In this document: positions 15,686 to 23,370 of the stretch, one piece after another
Numbering within the stretch: the first letter of the stretch is position 1
Layout: each line of letters starts with the position of its first letter
Source: RUG563 sp964423675
GTDB lineage: Bacteria; Bacillota; Clostridia; Christensenellales; Aristaeellaceae
Assembly: GCA_964423675.1 (NCBI GenBank)
Contig: CAYRFP010000025.1
Location: forward strand, 1 to 29,791
Reading direction: 5' to 3'
Length of the DNA stretch: 29,791 nt
The notes under the pieces: generated by a model
Seen by the model: only the letters and a program-made list of their open reading frames with translations
Databases searched by the model: none
What the model was told of the DNA's origin: nothing
Program-made: the position numbers and the translations under genes

Positions 15686-15714
15686 AGTATAGTACGATTT
15701 CGTACTTTTGTCAA
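15686..15714 (-). promoter_or_regulatory. marR-MATE promoter
   Basis: On the minus strand: TTGACA (15709-15714), an exact 17-bp spacer and TATACT (15686-15691). This near-consensus promoter would be strongly active unless repressed. Confidence 0.88.
15691..15706. promoter_or_regulatory. probable MarR operator (perfect inverted repeat)
   Basis: AGTACGA-TT-TCGTACT, 7-bp arms, occupies the spacer between -35 and -10 of the marR promoter. Size and position are typical for a MarR dimer site that blocks RNA polymerase. Confidence 0.8.
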
Positions 15715-15911
15715 TCCAGCTATACAGTTTTATAAAAAAATGCTAAACCGCAAAGAACTATTTCACTCCATCGTTTTTCCTTTTCTTGTCTATCCCGAAT
15801 TTGTTTTTTTCCCAAACCGTCCTTTCCATCGTTCCAAAAAAACCTTCAAAAATATGTAAGTTTCAACAAAAAAACCACGTGAGGATTTCCAAAGTTTTTG
15901 CGACAAATGGC

Positions 15912-15940
15912 TTGTAATTTTCCGTATTATCTGGTAAAAT
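15912..15940 (+). promoter_or_regulatory. promoter for the EF-G-like gene
   Basis: TTGTAA (15912-15917), a 17-bp spacer and TAAAAT (15935-15940) leave a leader of about 58 nt with an AGGGGG ribosome-binding site at 15992-15997. Confidence 0.65.
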
Positions 15941-16004
15941 ACTGTTTGCATGTGATTGAACCTGTTTTGATCATTTAAAATTTTTTATTATAGGGGGAAC
16001 TAAC

Positions 16005-18095
16005 ATGGCTGACTACACGACCGAAAACCTTCGTAATATTGCCTTGATCGGGCATGGCTCCGAGGGAAAGACCACGCTGACTGAAGCGATGCTCTTTGCC
16101 GCGGGGCATATCGATCGTCAGGGCCGCACGGAAGACGGTACCGCTACAACGGACTTCGACACAGAAGAAACAAAGCGTAAAATTTCCATCAGCGCTGCAG
16201 TTGCGCCTATTGAATGGAAGGGCGTTAAGATCAATGTGATCGACGTTCCCGGTTATTTTGATTTTATCGGTGAAATGGTCGGCGCGCTGCGGGTTGTGGA
16301 AACGGCCGGTATCGTGGTCGGAGCGGTCAGCGGCTTGAGCGTTGGCGCTGAAAAGGCCTGGGATTATGCAAAGAAAAACGATGTCTGCCGGATGTTTATC
16401 GTCAACCGGATGGACACGGAAAATGCCAATTATCAGAAGGTTGTAGATCAGCTGCGGGATAAATTTGGTTCCAGCGTGGTTCCCATGCTGCTGCCCATCG
16501 GCGCGGGTTCCTCTTTCAAGGGCGTTGTGAACGTGCTGGAAAACAAGGCATATGAAGGTACTGGCAAGGGCCTTAAGGAAATCCCCGTGCCTGCCGATAT
16601 GTCGTCTGCCATTTCTTCCGCAATGGAAGAAATCACCGAAGCTGCCGCCGGCGCAGACGATGAACTGATGATGAAATATCTGGACGGCGAAGCGCTGACC
16701 CATGAGGAAATTCTCTCGGGCTTCCGTGCCGGTATGCAGTCCGGTTCCATCGTTCCTGTTGTCGCGTGCTCCGCCACCACGGGTGTTGGCGTTGCGAAGA
16801 TGCTGGATATGATGAGCGTTTATCTCCATTCTCCCAAGGGCACGAAGCTGCAGGGCGAAAATCCCAAGAACGGCGAAAACGTGGAACGCATTTGCGAAAA
16901 CAACGCGCCCTTCTCCGCGTTTGTTTACAAGACCATTGCCGACCCCTTCGTTGGCAAGCTGTCTCTGTTCCGGGTTTGCTCCGGTTCCATCTCTGCTTCC
17001 ACTTCCCTTTATAATGCCACGGCCGATAAAGCTGAAAAATCTGGCGGCCTGTTTATGATGCGCGGTAAGAAGCAAAGCGGCGTGAATCAGCTTAATGCCG
17101 GTGACTTGGGTGCTCTGTCCAAGCTGCAGTTCACGAATTCCGGCGATACACTCTGTGATGCAGCTAATCCCATCCGCTATGCTCCCATCGCTTTCCCCGC
17201 TCCCTGCATTTCCAAGGCTATTTCCGCCGCCAAGCAGGGCGAGGAAGACAAGGTCTTCTCCGGGTTGAGCCGTCTGCAGGAAGAAGATCCTTCCATCAAG
17301 GTTGAAAAGAACGTGGAAACCACCGAAACGCTGCTTTCCGGTCAGGGCGAGTTGCATCTGGATGTGATCCGCAACAAGCTGGCTTCCAAGTTCGGCGNNN
17401 NNNNNNNTAACGCCAACCTAAATGATCCCAAGATCCCCTATCGCGAAACCATCCGCAAGACCGTTTCCTGCCAGGGGCGCCACAAGAAGCAGTCCGGTGG
17501 TCATGGTCAGTTCGGCGATGTGTGGATTGAATTTTCTCCCATCGGGGATACCAATGTGGACTTCGAATTTGTTGACGCCGTTGTGGGCGGTGCCGTGCCG
17601 CGGAACTTTATTCCTTCCGTAGAAAAAGGGCTGCGGGAAAATATCCGCAAGGGCGTTCTGGCGGGCTATCCCATGGTTGGTCTGCGCGCCAAGCTGTATG
17701 ACGGCTCCTATCACCCCGTTGACTCCTCTGAAATGGCTTTCAAAACCGCTGCCCGTATTGCCTATAAAAAGGGTTGCATGGATGCCAGCCCCGTGCTACT
17801 GGAGCCCATCATGCACGTGGAAGTGTTTGTTCCCGACGAATACATGGGCGACATCATGGGTGATATGAACAAGCGGCGCGGCCGGATCATGGGTATGGAT
17901 CAGGTGGACGGATTGCAGCGCGTCACGGCTGAAGCGCCGATGGGCGAAATGTTCAAGTATGCAACCGATCTTCGGTCTATGACCCAGGCTCGCGGTTCCT
18001 TTACCATGAGTTTCGAACGGTATGAGGAAATGCCTGCTGACGCTGCCAAGAAGATCATCGAAAACGCCCAGAAGGACGAGGACGAAGAAGAATAA
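16005..18095 (+). CDS. elongation factor G-like GTPase
   Basis: A translational GTPase of the EF-G-like (second EF-G) group found widely in Clostridia, about 696 aa as written. G1 is GHGSEGKT (16-23), where canonical EF-G has AHIDAGKT. G3 is DVPGYFDF (80-87) and G4 is NRMD (134-137) instead of NKMD. The EF-G domains II-V follow, with the PYRETI strand of domain IV and GRIMGMD near the C-terminus. Its role relative to main FusA (translocation, recycling or quiescence) is not established from sequence. Ten Ns at 17398-17407 affect residues 465-468. The reading frame survives, but the true length is probably three residues shorter. It has its own promoter and terminator. Confidence 0.93.
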   Translation: MADYTTENLRNIALIGHGSEGKTTLTEAMLFAAGHIDRQGRTEDGTATTDFDTEETKRKISISAAVAPIEWKGVKINVIDVPGYFDFIGEMVGALRVVETAGIVVGAVSGLSVGAEKAWDYAKKNDVCRMFIVNRMDTENANYQKVVDQLRDKFGSSVVPMLLPIGAGSSFKGVVNVLENKAYEGTGKGLKEIPVPADMSSAISSAMEEITEAAAGADDELMMKYLDGEALTHEEILSGFRAGMQSGSIVPVVACSATTGVGVAKMLDMMSVYLHSPKGTKLQGENPKNGENVERICENNAPFSAFVYKTIADPFVGKLSLFRVCSGSISASTSLYNATADKAEKSGGLFMMRGKKQSGVNQLNAGDLGALSKLQFTNSGDTLCDAANPIRYAPIAFPAPCISKAISAAKQGEEDKVFSGLSRLQEEDPSIKVEKNVETTETLLSGQGELHLDVIRNKLASKFGXXXXNANLNDPKIPYRETIRKTVSCQGRHKKQSGGHGQFGDVWIEFSPIGDTNVDFEFVDAVVGGAVPRNFIPSVEKGLRENIRKGVLAGYPMVGLRAKLYDGSYHPVDSSEMAFKTAARIAYKKGCMDASPVLLEPIMHVEVFVPDEYMGDIMGDMNKRRGRIMGMDQVDGLQRVTAEAPMGEMFKYATDLRSMTQARGSFTMSFERYEEMPADAAKKIIENAQKDEDEEE
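17398..17407. other. assembly gap (10 N)
   Basis: Ten unresolved bases within the EF-G-like gene. Flanking codons are readable on both sides in the same frame. Confidence 0.99.
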
Positions 18096-18106
18096 TCGTT
18101 TTATTG

Positions 18107-18133
18107 CCGCCCGGTTTATGCCGGGCGGTTTTT
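18107..18133 (+). terminator. terminator of the EF-G-like gene
   Basis: CCGCCCGG (18107-18114), loop TTTATG, CCGGGCGG (18121-18128), then five T. It begins 12 bp after the stop. Confidence 0.93.
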
Positions 18134-18213
18134 CTATCGTTTGGTCTAGAATAGCTGTTTTTGTTTCTACTTTTGCATATGCTTTCAGTGACTTGTTTAC
18201 CCCCCGTCTGTTC

Positions 18214-18230
18214 AGGCGAAGGCTTCGCCT
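18214..18230. repeat. 17-bp near-palindrome in the leader of the coiled-coil gene
   Basis: AGGCGAAG-G-CTTCGCCT has 8-bp arms around one base, 32 bp before the start codon at 18263. It could be an operator or a small mRNA hairpin; there is no U tract. Confidence 0.5.
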
Positions 18231-18262
18231 CGAAATAGAAAAAAATAAAGGAGAAAAGTCGC

Positions 18263-19339
18263 ATGAAAAAATCGTTTTGGCTTGTCGCCGCAATTGTCCT
18301 GGTCGCCATTGTGCTGGTCGTCGTATCGGCGGAACAAAGAAATTCCCTGTCCGTCCAAATGGATCAAAAAGCTCAGGAAGTGGCCGCACTGACTACACAA
18401 CTGCGCGATGCAGAAGCAATCGCTGAAGCCGAGAAAAAGGCAGCCTCAGATGCTCAGAATGAATCTGCCCGATTGACAGAAGAACTGTCAGCCGCGCAGG
18501 CGGAAATTGAAAACGCCAAAGCGCTTGCTCTGGAAAAGGAAGACCTGGAAGCAAAAATTGCTCAGCAGGAAGAAGAATGTCGGAAGCAGGAAGAACAGAT
18601 TACTCAGATCGAAACAGAGCTTTCCGCCGTCAATGAGCAAATCGCCACGTTGACCACCCAACTGGAAGCCGCGCACCAAAGCACTGCAACGCTGGAAAAT
18701 GAAAATGTAGATCTGACGGATCAGATTGCTGCGCTGAGCCAAAGCAATGAGGGGCTGACCTCCTCGCAAGAACTTGCCGCGCAAGAAAAGGCCACTTTAG
18801 AGGCTGAAATAAAAGAAAAGGAAGCTGAAATCGCCAAACTGGAAAGCGAAGTATCGCAAGTTAAAGCTGCAACAGCAGAAAAAGAAGAACAAATTTCTCA
18901 GTTAATTTCGCAGACAAACTCTCTTGAGCAGGAAAATGCCGCGATCAATGCGCAAATTGCCGCGCTGACTGAAAAATCTGAGGAAACCACTGCTGCTTTA
19001 ACCGCCAAGGATGAAGAAATCGCCAAAGCCAAGCAGGAAAAAGAAGAAGGTTCTCTGGCTTTGCAGGCACAAATCGATGAACTGCACAAGCAAATCGAAA
19101 CGCTTCAGGAGCAGCTGGATGCAGCCAATGCCATGGCGATGAAGGATCTCCAGATCGTCATTGCCAACGAAGATGGCGTCATTGTCTTTAAAGCGAAATA
19201 CGGCGATGAAGAAAAAACACCCGAATTACAGCCTGGTAACTATACCCTCTCCATCGTTGGCTTAAATGCCGAAGATCAGACTCTGGTCAATTTCGCCTAT
19301 TCCTTTACAATTCCCGCCGCGGCAACCATCTCTGAATGA
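18263..19339 (+). CDS. membrane-anchored long coiled-coil protein, function unknown
   Basis: The 358-aa protein has one N-terminal hydrophobic segment (about 5-23) after MKKSF, an uncleaved anchor or signal. An almost unbroken coiled coil runs over about 24-290, rich in Glu, Gln, Ala and Lys with repeated blocks such as EKEAEIAKLESE. A short C-terminal domain (about 293-358) changes character, with beta-like strands (LQIVIANEDGVIVF, NYTLSIVGL). The orientation suggests the coil lies outside the membrane with the small domain displayed at its tip. Only one cysteine is present. Family is not recognised; the coil resembles many unrelated proteins by composition alone. AAAGGAG precedes the start. 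It stands alone between a terminator and an isomerase gene. Confidence 0.85.
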   Translation: MKKSFWLVAAIVLVAIVLVVVSAEQRNSLSVQMDQKAQEVAALTTQLRDAEAIAEAEKKAASDAQNESARLTEELSAAQAEIENAKALALEKEDLEAKIAQQEEECRKQEEQITQIETELSAVNEQIATLTTQLEAAHQSTATLENENVDLTDQIAALSQSNEGLTSSQELAAQEKATLEAEIKEKEAEIAKLESEVSQVKAATAEKEEQISQLISQTNSLEQENAAINAQIAALTEKSEETTAALTAKDEEIAKAKQEKEEGSLALQAQIDELHKQIETLQEQLDAANAMAMKDLQIVIANEDGVIVFKAKYGDEEKTPELQPGNYTLSIVGLNAEDQTLVNFAYSFTIPAAATISE

Positions 19340-19387
19340 TCCAATCTCGCCCCTCCGGGATAAATCTCAGAAAAAACCGAAAAATGC

Positions 19388-19417
19388 TTGCTAAAGAGAT
19401 GCAGACTATGATAAAAT
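19388..19417 (+). promoter_or_regulatory. candidate promoter for the sugar isomerase gene
   Basis: TTGCTA (19388-19393), an 18-bp spacer and TAAAAT (19412-19417) lie about 70 bp before the start. Confidence 0.5.
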
Positions 19418-19488
19418 AAAACTTGGATGCGGAAATAATCCTTGCAAAGACATTCCGCAAATCGTGCGTACAGGAAGGATGAAAGACC

Positions 19489-20346
19489 ATGCAGTATCTC
19501 ACCTTGAGCGGTTTTTCCGATGAAATTGACCAGAATTTTGATAAGCAACTGGAAGTGGCCAGCGCCTGTGGCGTAAAAGCCATTGAGATTCGCGGCGTGA
19601 ACGGACGCGGCATCCAGACATATTCCCCTGAAGAAGCGCTGGTGCTGAAGGCCAAACTGGACGCCAAGGGCATGCATGTATCCTCGATCGGTTCCCCTAT
19701 CGGAAAAATCAAGATTACTGATGACTTCGAGCCCCACTTCGAAGTGTTCAAAAACGTCGTTGCCCTGTGTAAGGTTTTCGGCGCGCGCTATATTCGTATG
19801 TTCAGCTTCTTTGTGGAACCCGGCACGGCCGAGCAGCATGAGGACGAAGTGATGGCTCGGCTGCAGCGTCTAATCGACTATGCCAAGGAGCAGGATGTTG
19901 TGCTGCTACACGAAAATGAGAAAGGCATTTTCGGCGATATTGCCCCCCGCTGCCGCAAGATCATGGAAAAACTAAGTTGCGATCATTTCAAAGCGGTGTT
20001 TGACTTCGCCAATTTCGTTCAGTGCGGCCAGGATACGCTGGAAGCTTACGAAATGATGAAGCCCTATATCGCCTACGTGCATATTAAGGATGCTCTGAAA
20101 CAAAACGGGCAGGTTGTTCCCGCCGGCTGGGGCGATGGAAACGTGAAAGCGATTCTGGAAAGTTTGAAGGCCAGCGGCTATCAGAGCTACCTCTCTCTGG
20201 AGCCTCATCTGACCGATTTCAATGGTTTTCGTAATTTGGAAGACGGGAAGGCTGCCGAAGAAAAATGGAAAATGGACGGTGTGATGGCCTATCGCGTGGC
20301 ATTGGACGCTTTGAAAGGTCTGCTTTGGGAAATCGACTGGCATTAA
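19489..20346 (+). CDS. sugar phosphate isomerase/epimerase (xylose-isomerase-like TIM barrel)
   Basis: A 285-aa member of the AP-endonuclease-2/xylose-isomerase-like TIM-barrel family, which isomerises or epimerises sugars and sugar acids with a divalent metal. Likely metal or catalytic residues lie at strand ends: glutamate in LLHENEKG, the VHIKDA histidine/aspartate, and the glutamate/histidine of LSLEPHL. The substrate is unknown, and there is no neighbouring sugar operon to indicate it. AGGAAGG lies upstream of the ATG. The protein has no signal peptide, so it is cytoplasmic. Confidence 0.88.
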   Translation: MQYLTLSGFSDEIDQNFDKQLEVASACGVKAIEIRGVNGRGIQTYSPEEALVLKAKLDAKGMHVSSIGSPIGKIKITDDFEPHFEVFKNVVALCKVFGARYIRMFSFFVEPGTAEQHEDEVMARLQRLIDYAKEQDVVLLHENEKGIFGDIAPRCRKIMEKLSCDHFKAVFDFANFVQCGQDTLEAYEMMKPYIAYVHIKDALKQNGQVVPAGWGDGNVKAILESLKASGYQSYLSLEPHLTDFNGFRNLEDGKAAEEKWKMDGVMAYRVALDALKGLLWEIDWH

Positions 20347-20483
20347 TTTGACATTTTCCCAGCCCATGATGAAGGCTTTATTCTTTTTTCGTAACTTCTG
20401 CCCAGCAAATTTGATTCGGCTGACGTATATTTTAAAGGCAGAAATTGAGAACAGAAAGCATGCATTGACTTAGTTCATTACTT

Positions 20484-20517
20484 AAACCGCTCGAGCAAAT
20501 ATGTTCGGGCGGTTTTT
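20484..20517 (+). terminator. terminator downstream of the sugar isomerase gene
   Basis: AAACCGCTCGA (20484-20494) pairs with TCGGGCGGTTT (20505-20515) with one G-U, 10-nt loop, ending in TTTTT. It lies 137 bp past the stop codon. Confidence 0.85.
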
Positions 20518-20625
20518 GATGTAAGTAGCAGAAATCATCGTTTTTCTCCCCTGACCTTATCGGATAACGGGATTTAGTTCACGCACTGAAATGCTGGAAC
20601 AACACACGGAAAGAGTACGAATACC

Positions 20626-20663
20626 AAAAGCCCCCGAATCTACTAACTAATAGATACGGAGGC
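20626..20663 (-). terminator. terminator-like hairpin after trmD
   Basis: On the minus strand, arms at 20651-20663 and 20630-20642 pair over 13 bp with two mismatches around an 8-nt loop, followed by TTTT. It begins 28 bp past the trmD stop. If functional, it ends the ylxM-trmD operon before any rplS gene. Confidence 0.65.
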
Positions 20664-20690
20664 CATGTTTTTCGCACAAATGAACGTTTT

Positions 20691-21482
20691 TTACATTTCC
20701 CATTCCGCTAGGGCACGGCGTTCCTTATCGGTAAGCTGCGCCTTTTGCAACAATTCCGGCCGCCGTTGGCGCGTCGTTTTAATGGCCTGTTCCCGTCTCC
20801 AGGCGGCGATTTTTGCATGGTCGCCCCCTAATAAAACAGCCGGTACTTCCATGCCCTCAAACACGCGCGGTCGGGTATACTGCGGATATTCAAGCAATCC
20901 AGCATCCGAAAAGCTTTCATCCTGAGAGCTTTCCTCGCAGCCGAGTACCCCCGGAACCAACCGTGCCACGCAATCCGTTACAGCCATGGCCGCCACCTCG
21001 CCACCAGTCAGCACATAATCCCCCACTGATATTTCCAGATCAATATATTTATCCAATACGCGCTGATCCACGCCTTCATAATGGCCGCAAAGAAGAATCA
21101 GGTTCTCCTCCTGTGCCAATTCCTGCGCCAACTGCTGGGAAAACGGAATGCCGCGGGGCGAAAGAAAAATCCGCTTGGCAGGGCGCGAAGAACCAGCTTC
21201 TGTTCCCTGCGTTTCTTTTTCTGTCCGATGATCCGGGCAGGGAATGCCTCGCCGCTGGCAAACGGCCTTCATTGCATCCGCAATAGGCTGCGGCGTCATC
21301 AGCATACCTGCGCCGCCGCCAAAAGGGTAATCATCGGTGTTTTTATGCTTCATTGCGGAAAATGGACGGATATCCGTTGCCTCGATCGTCAAAAGCCCTT
21401 TTTCCCGTGCACGCCCCAAAATGCTAGTATTCAGCACGCTTTCAAACATCTCAGGAAAAATCGTGAGAATATCAATGATCAT
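20691..21482 (-). CDS. trmD: tRNA (guanine(37)-N(1))-methyltransferase TrmD
   Basis: An essential SPOUT (trefoil-knot) methyltransferase that makes m1G37 in tRNA and prevents frameshifting. The 263-aa sequence has the N-terminal DILTIFPEMF, the DDYPFGGGAGM loop, LLCGHYEGVDQR and the knot segment ISVGDYVLTGGE. All are diagnostic. A short Glu/Lys-rich insertion (about residues 80-98) precedes the FLSPRG strand. In most bacteria trmD follows rimM directly and is followed by rplS. Here an SGNH hydrolase gene intervenes (23 bp gap) and no rplS follows. Confidence 0.96.
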   Translation of the reverse strand: MIIDILTIFPEMFESVLNTSILGRAREKGLLTIEATDIRPFSAMKHKNTDDYPFGGGAGMLMTPQPIADAMKAVCQRRGIPCPDHRTEKETQGTEAGSSRPAKRIFLSPRGIPFSQQLAQELAQEENLILLCGHYEGVDQRVLDKYIDLEISVGDYVLTGGEVAAMAVTDCVARLVPGVLGCEESSQDESFSDAGLLEYPQYTRPRVFEGMEVPAVLLGGDHAKIAAWRREQAIKTTRQRRPELLQKAQLTDKERRALAEWEM

Positions 21483-21505
21483 GAGCCTGTCTCCTTTGGA
21501 GCGTC

Positions 21506-22159
21506 TTAATCGGCCAGTTGCTCAAACGCCTTCATCCAGGCTCGGGCAATGGCCTCATGGCCCATTGCCGTAGGATGCACCCCATCTGCCAGCCAGTGAC
21601 TGGCCGGCGCCTTCTGGGCCAGTTCGTCAAACATTTCCTGCAACGGAACGAATGTTGCCCCATGTTTTTCTGCCATACGCTTGGTTGCCGCCGCGCGGAG
21701 AGGAACCTCCGTTGAGAATGCATGCCAACGTTCCGGTTCTTCTTCATGTACTGTCGCCGTTCCGGGCAAAACAAACGGTTCCAGCAACATAATCTTCACA
21801 TTTGGCAGGCTCTCCTTTACTTCTGAAAGAAGTAAATCATAGATCATTTCAAATTTCTTTGCATCCACGCCGTTCTTTTTTCCACCCAGTTCATGCCAAA
21901 CATCATTCACGCCGATCAACAAGCTCAGATAATCCGGCTCCAGATTAATCAAATCACGCTTAATCCGAGCATATACATCCACGATTCTGTTGCCGCTAAT
22001 GCCCCGATTCTGGAATTCGTATTTTCCCGGGAAATCCATTCCAAGCTGTGCCTTGAGAAGATGGGGATACCCCGCTCCCATGGCGGTCAAAGATTCCGTA
22101 TATTCACGGTTACGGTCTGCATCAGTGATTGAGTCTCCCTGAAAAAGGATCCGCTTCAT
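21506..22159 (-). CDS. SGNH/GDSL-family hydrolase
   Basis: A 217-aa cytoplasmic esterase-type hydrolase without signal peptide. All four SGNH blocks are present. Block I is FQGDSITD with the nucleophile serine, and block II is GISGNRIVD with the oxyanion glycine. Block III is LLIGVNDVW with the asparagine, and block V is DGVHPTAMGH with the catalytic Asp and His. Members deacetylate sugars or hydrolyse lipids and thioesters; the substrate is not readable. I start at ATG 22159 behind AAGGAGCG; the longer frame begins without homology. It lies 14 bp after rimM and 23 bp before trmD, embedded in an RNA-modification operon. Confidence 0.92.
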   Translation of the reverse strand: MKRILFQGDSITDADRNREYTESLTAMGAGYPHLLKAQLGMDFPGKYEFQNRGISGNRIVDVYARIKRDLINLEPDYLSLLIGVNDVWHELGGKKNGVDAKKFEMIYDLLLSEVKESLPNVKIMLLEPFVLPGTATVHEEEPERWHAFSTEVPLRAAATKRMAEKHGATFVPLQEMFDELAQKAPASHWLADGVHPTAMGHEAIARAWMKAFEQLAD

Positions 22160-22173
22160 TCGTATCGCTCCTT

Positions 22174-22707
22174 TTACGGCTCCCAGCTGCACACGGCAAC
22201 CTCAGCCAGCCGTTTTTCATCGATCACAATTTTTTCGTTCTTTGTATCAACCTGCGGAACCACATGCATCAGCGCGGGCAACAGCATCTCGCCCCGGGGG
22301 GTTTTGATTACGTAAACGTCATTCCCGCCAGGCTGCAGCACATCCGTAACTGTCCCCAGTTCATTTCCCTGGGTATCCACTGCCTTGCAGCCGATCAGGT
22401 CGCAGATGAACGTCTCGTTTTCAGCCAGTTCACGGGCATGGGCCCGGTCCACATACAGCATCCAATTTCGCTGTGCTTCGGCTGCTTCACGGGTAGTCGC
22501 GCCGTTCAGCCGCAGATACACAGCATCTTCCCGCACGCTGACCTCGTCCACAGAAATCCGCTTATACGCCCCGTTCTTTTCCTGAATGTACACATATTCC
22601 AATTCGTCAAAACGACCCGGGTCATCGGTATCCGGGCGAACCCGCACCTGGCCCCGAACCCCCTGCGGGCGCAGAACTTGACCAATCAAAAGGTATGCAG
22701 ACAGCAT
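22174..22707 (-). CDS. rimM: ribosome maturation factor RimM
   Basis: RimM binds ribosomal protein S19 and helps 16S rRNA processing in the 30S head. The 177-aa protein begins LIGQVLRPQGVRGQVRVRP, the usual N-terminal strand. A C-terminal PRC-barrel domain follows with LGTVTDVLQPGGNDVYVI and EMLLPAL. The ATG at 22707 is chosen because GAGGAGCG lies ten bases upstream and homology starts there. The frame's 47 extra upstream codons reach over the spacer into khpA and are unlike the family. Confidence 0.95.
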   Translation of the reverse strand: MLSAYLLIGQVLRPQGVRGQVRVRPDTDDPGRFDELEYVYIQEKNGAYKRISVDEVSVREDAVYLRLNGATTREAAEAQRNWMLYVDRAHARELAENETFICDLIGCKAVDTQGNELGTVTDVLQPGGNDVYVIKTPRGEMLLPALMHVVPQVDTKNEKIVIDEKRLAEVAVCSWEP

Positions 22708-22771
22708 GCTGCCACGCTCCTCGCTTGTTTTATTGAGAAAAAGCGGGCAGCTGCTGCCGCCCGCTTGGATT

Positions 22772-22999
22772 TCACTGGATTTCCACAAACACCGGCTTGG
22801 AGGTTTTATCAGTAGCGGCCTTAACCACCGTGCGGATGGCCTTCGCAATCCGGCCCTGCTTGCCGATCACCTTACCCATGTCGTCCGGAGCAACAGTAAG
22901 TTCCAGAATAATAGCTTCTGGCCCTTCCGTTTCTATCACCTGCACGGCATCGGGCTGATCCACCAGCGATTTCGCCAGAAAAAGGACGAGTTCCCGCAT
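22772..22999 (-). CDS. khpA: RNA-binding protein KhpA (single KH domain)
   Basis: A 75-aa KH-domain RNA-binding protein. The core MGKVIGKQGRIAKAIR contains the GxxG loop. KhpA pairs with KhpB/Jag, also in this window (154-1119). The start at 22999 (MRELVLFLAKSL) has AAAGGG seven bases before it and matches the family's normal length; an ATG nine codons upstream is less likely. It sits in the conserved rpsP-khpA-rimM order. Confidence 0.95.
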   Translation of the reverse strand: MRELVLFLAKSLVDQPDAVQVIETEGPEAIILELTVAPDDMGKVIGKQGRIAKAIRTVVKAATDKTSKPVFVEIQ

Positions 23000-23034
23000 G
23001 GATTTCCCTTTCTGCGCTTGCATCATTCAGGCTC

Positions 23035-23283
23035 TTAGCCTTCGATAGCGCCGGACTTTTTGAGCAGGGTGCGCACGGTGTCGGTGGGCTGCGCGCCGTT
23101 CTTCATCCACTGCGCGGCCTTTTCATTGTCCACCTTGATTTCGGCGGGCTGCTTCATGGGATCATAGTAGCCGATTTCTTCGATGAAACGGCCATCGCGG
23201 GGGCTGCGCACATCGGCAACCACAATGCGATAGAAAGGATGCTTCTTCATACCCATTCTCTTGAGACGAATCTTGACGGCCAT
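23035..23283 (-). CDS. rpsP: 30S ribosomal protein S16
   Basis: An 82-aa small-subunit ribosomal protein. It begins MAVKIRLKRMGMKKHPFYRI and continues with the S16 signature IGYYDP and the KAAQWMKNGAQPTDTV block. GGGAGG lies upstream. It follows ffh by 87 bp with no clear terminator, so read-through from the ylxM-ffh transcript is likely. Confidence 0.97.
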   Translation of the reverse strand: MAVKIRLKRMGMKKHPFYRIVVADVRSPRDGRFIEEIGYYDPMKQPAEIKVDNEKAAQWMKNGAQPTDTVRTLLKKSGAIEG

Positions 23284-23370
23284 GGTAATTTTTCCTCCCT
23301 GATTTTGAAGTAATCTATGGTAATCATACTGAAATATGAAAACCGCTGCGTATTGTTCGGGCTAAAAGGA

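Larger units (their letters stand above)
15657..16004. other. divergent intergenic region between marR and the EF-G-like gene
   Basis: This 348-bp, AT-rich gap holds two divergent promoters (15686-15714 minus, 15912-15940 plus) and the MarR operator. The middle (about 15715-15910) contains A/T runs but no recognisable gene, RNA or repeat. Confidence 0.6.
20347..20690. other. intergenic region between convergent genes
   Basis: The 344-bp gap contains a clear plus-strand terminator (20484-20517) and a minus-strand terminator-like hairpin (20626-20663). A weak AGCC/GGCT hairpin with a T-rich tail lies at 20361-20388. No gene or RNA is recognised. Confidence 0.6.

Noticed and set aside
15715..15910. 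AT-rich stretch considered as a replication origin or leader RNA
   Set aside because: No DnaA boxes, no iterons and no stable long hairpin; ordinary divergent promoter spacer.
15975..17357. 460-codon open frame antisense to the EF-G-like gene
   Set aside because: It lies wholly opposite a clear translational GTPase, has low-complexity His/Gly/Arg composition and no family similarity; it is a codon-bias shadow.
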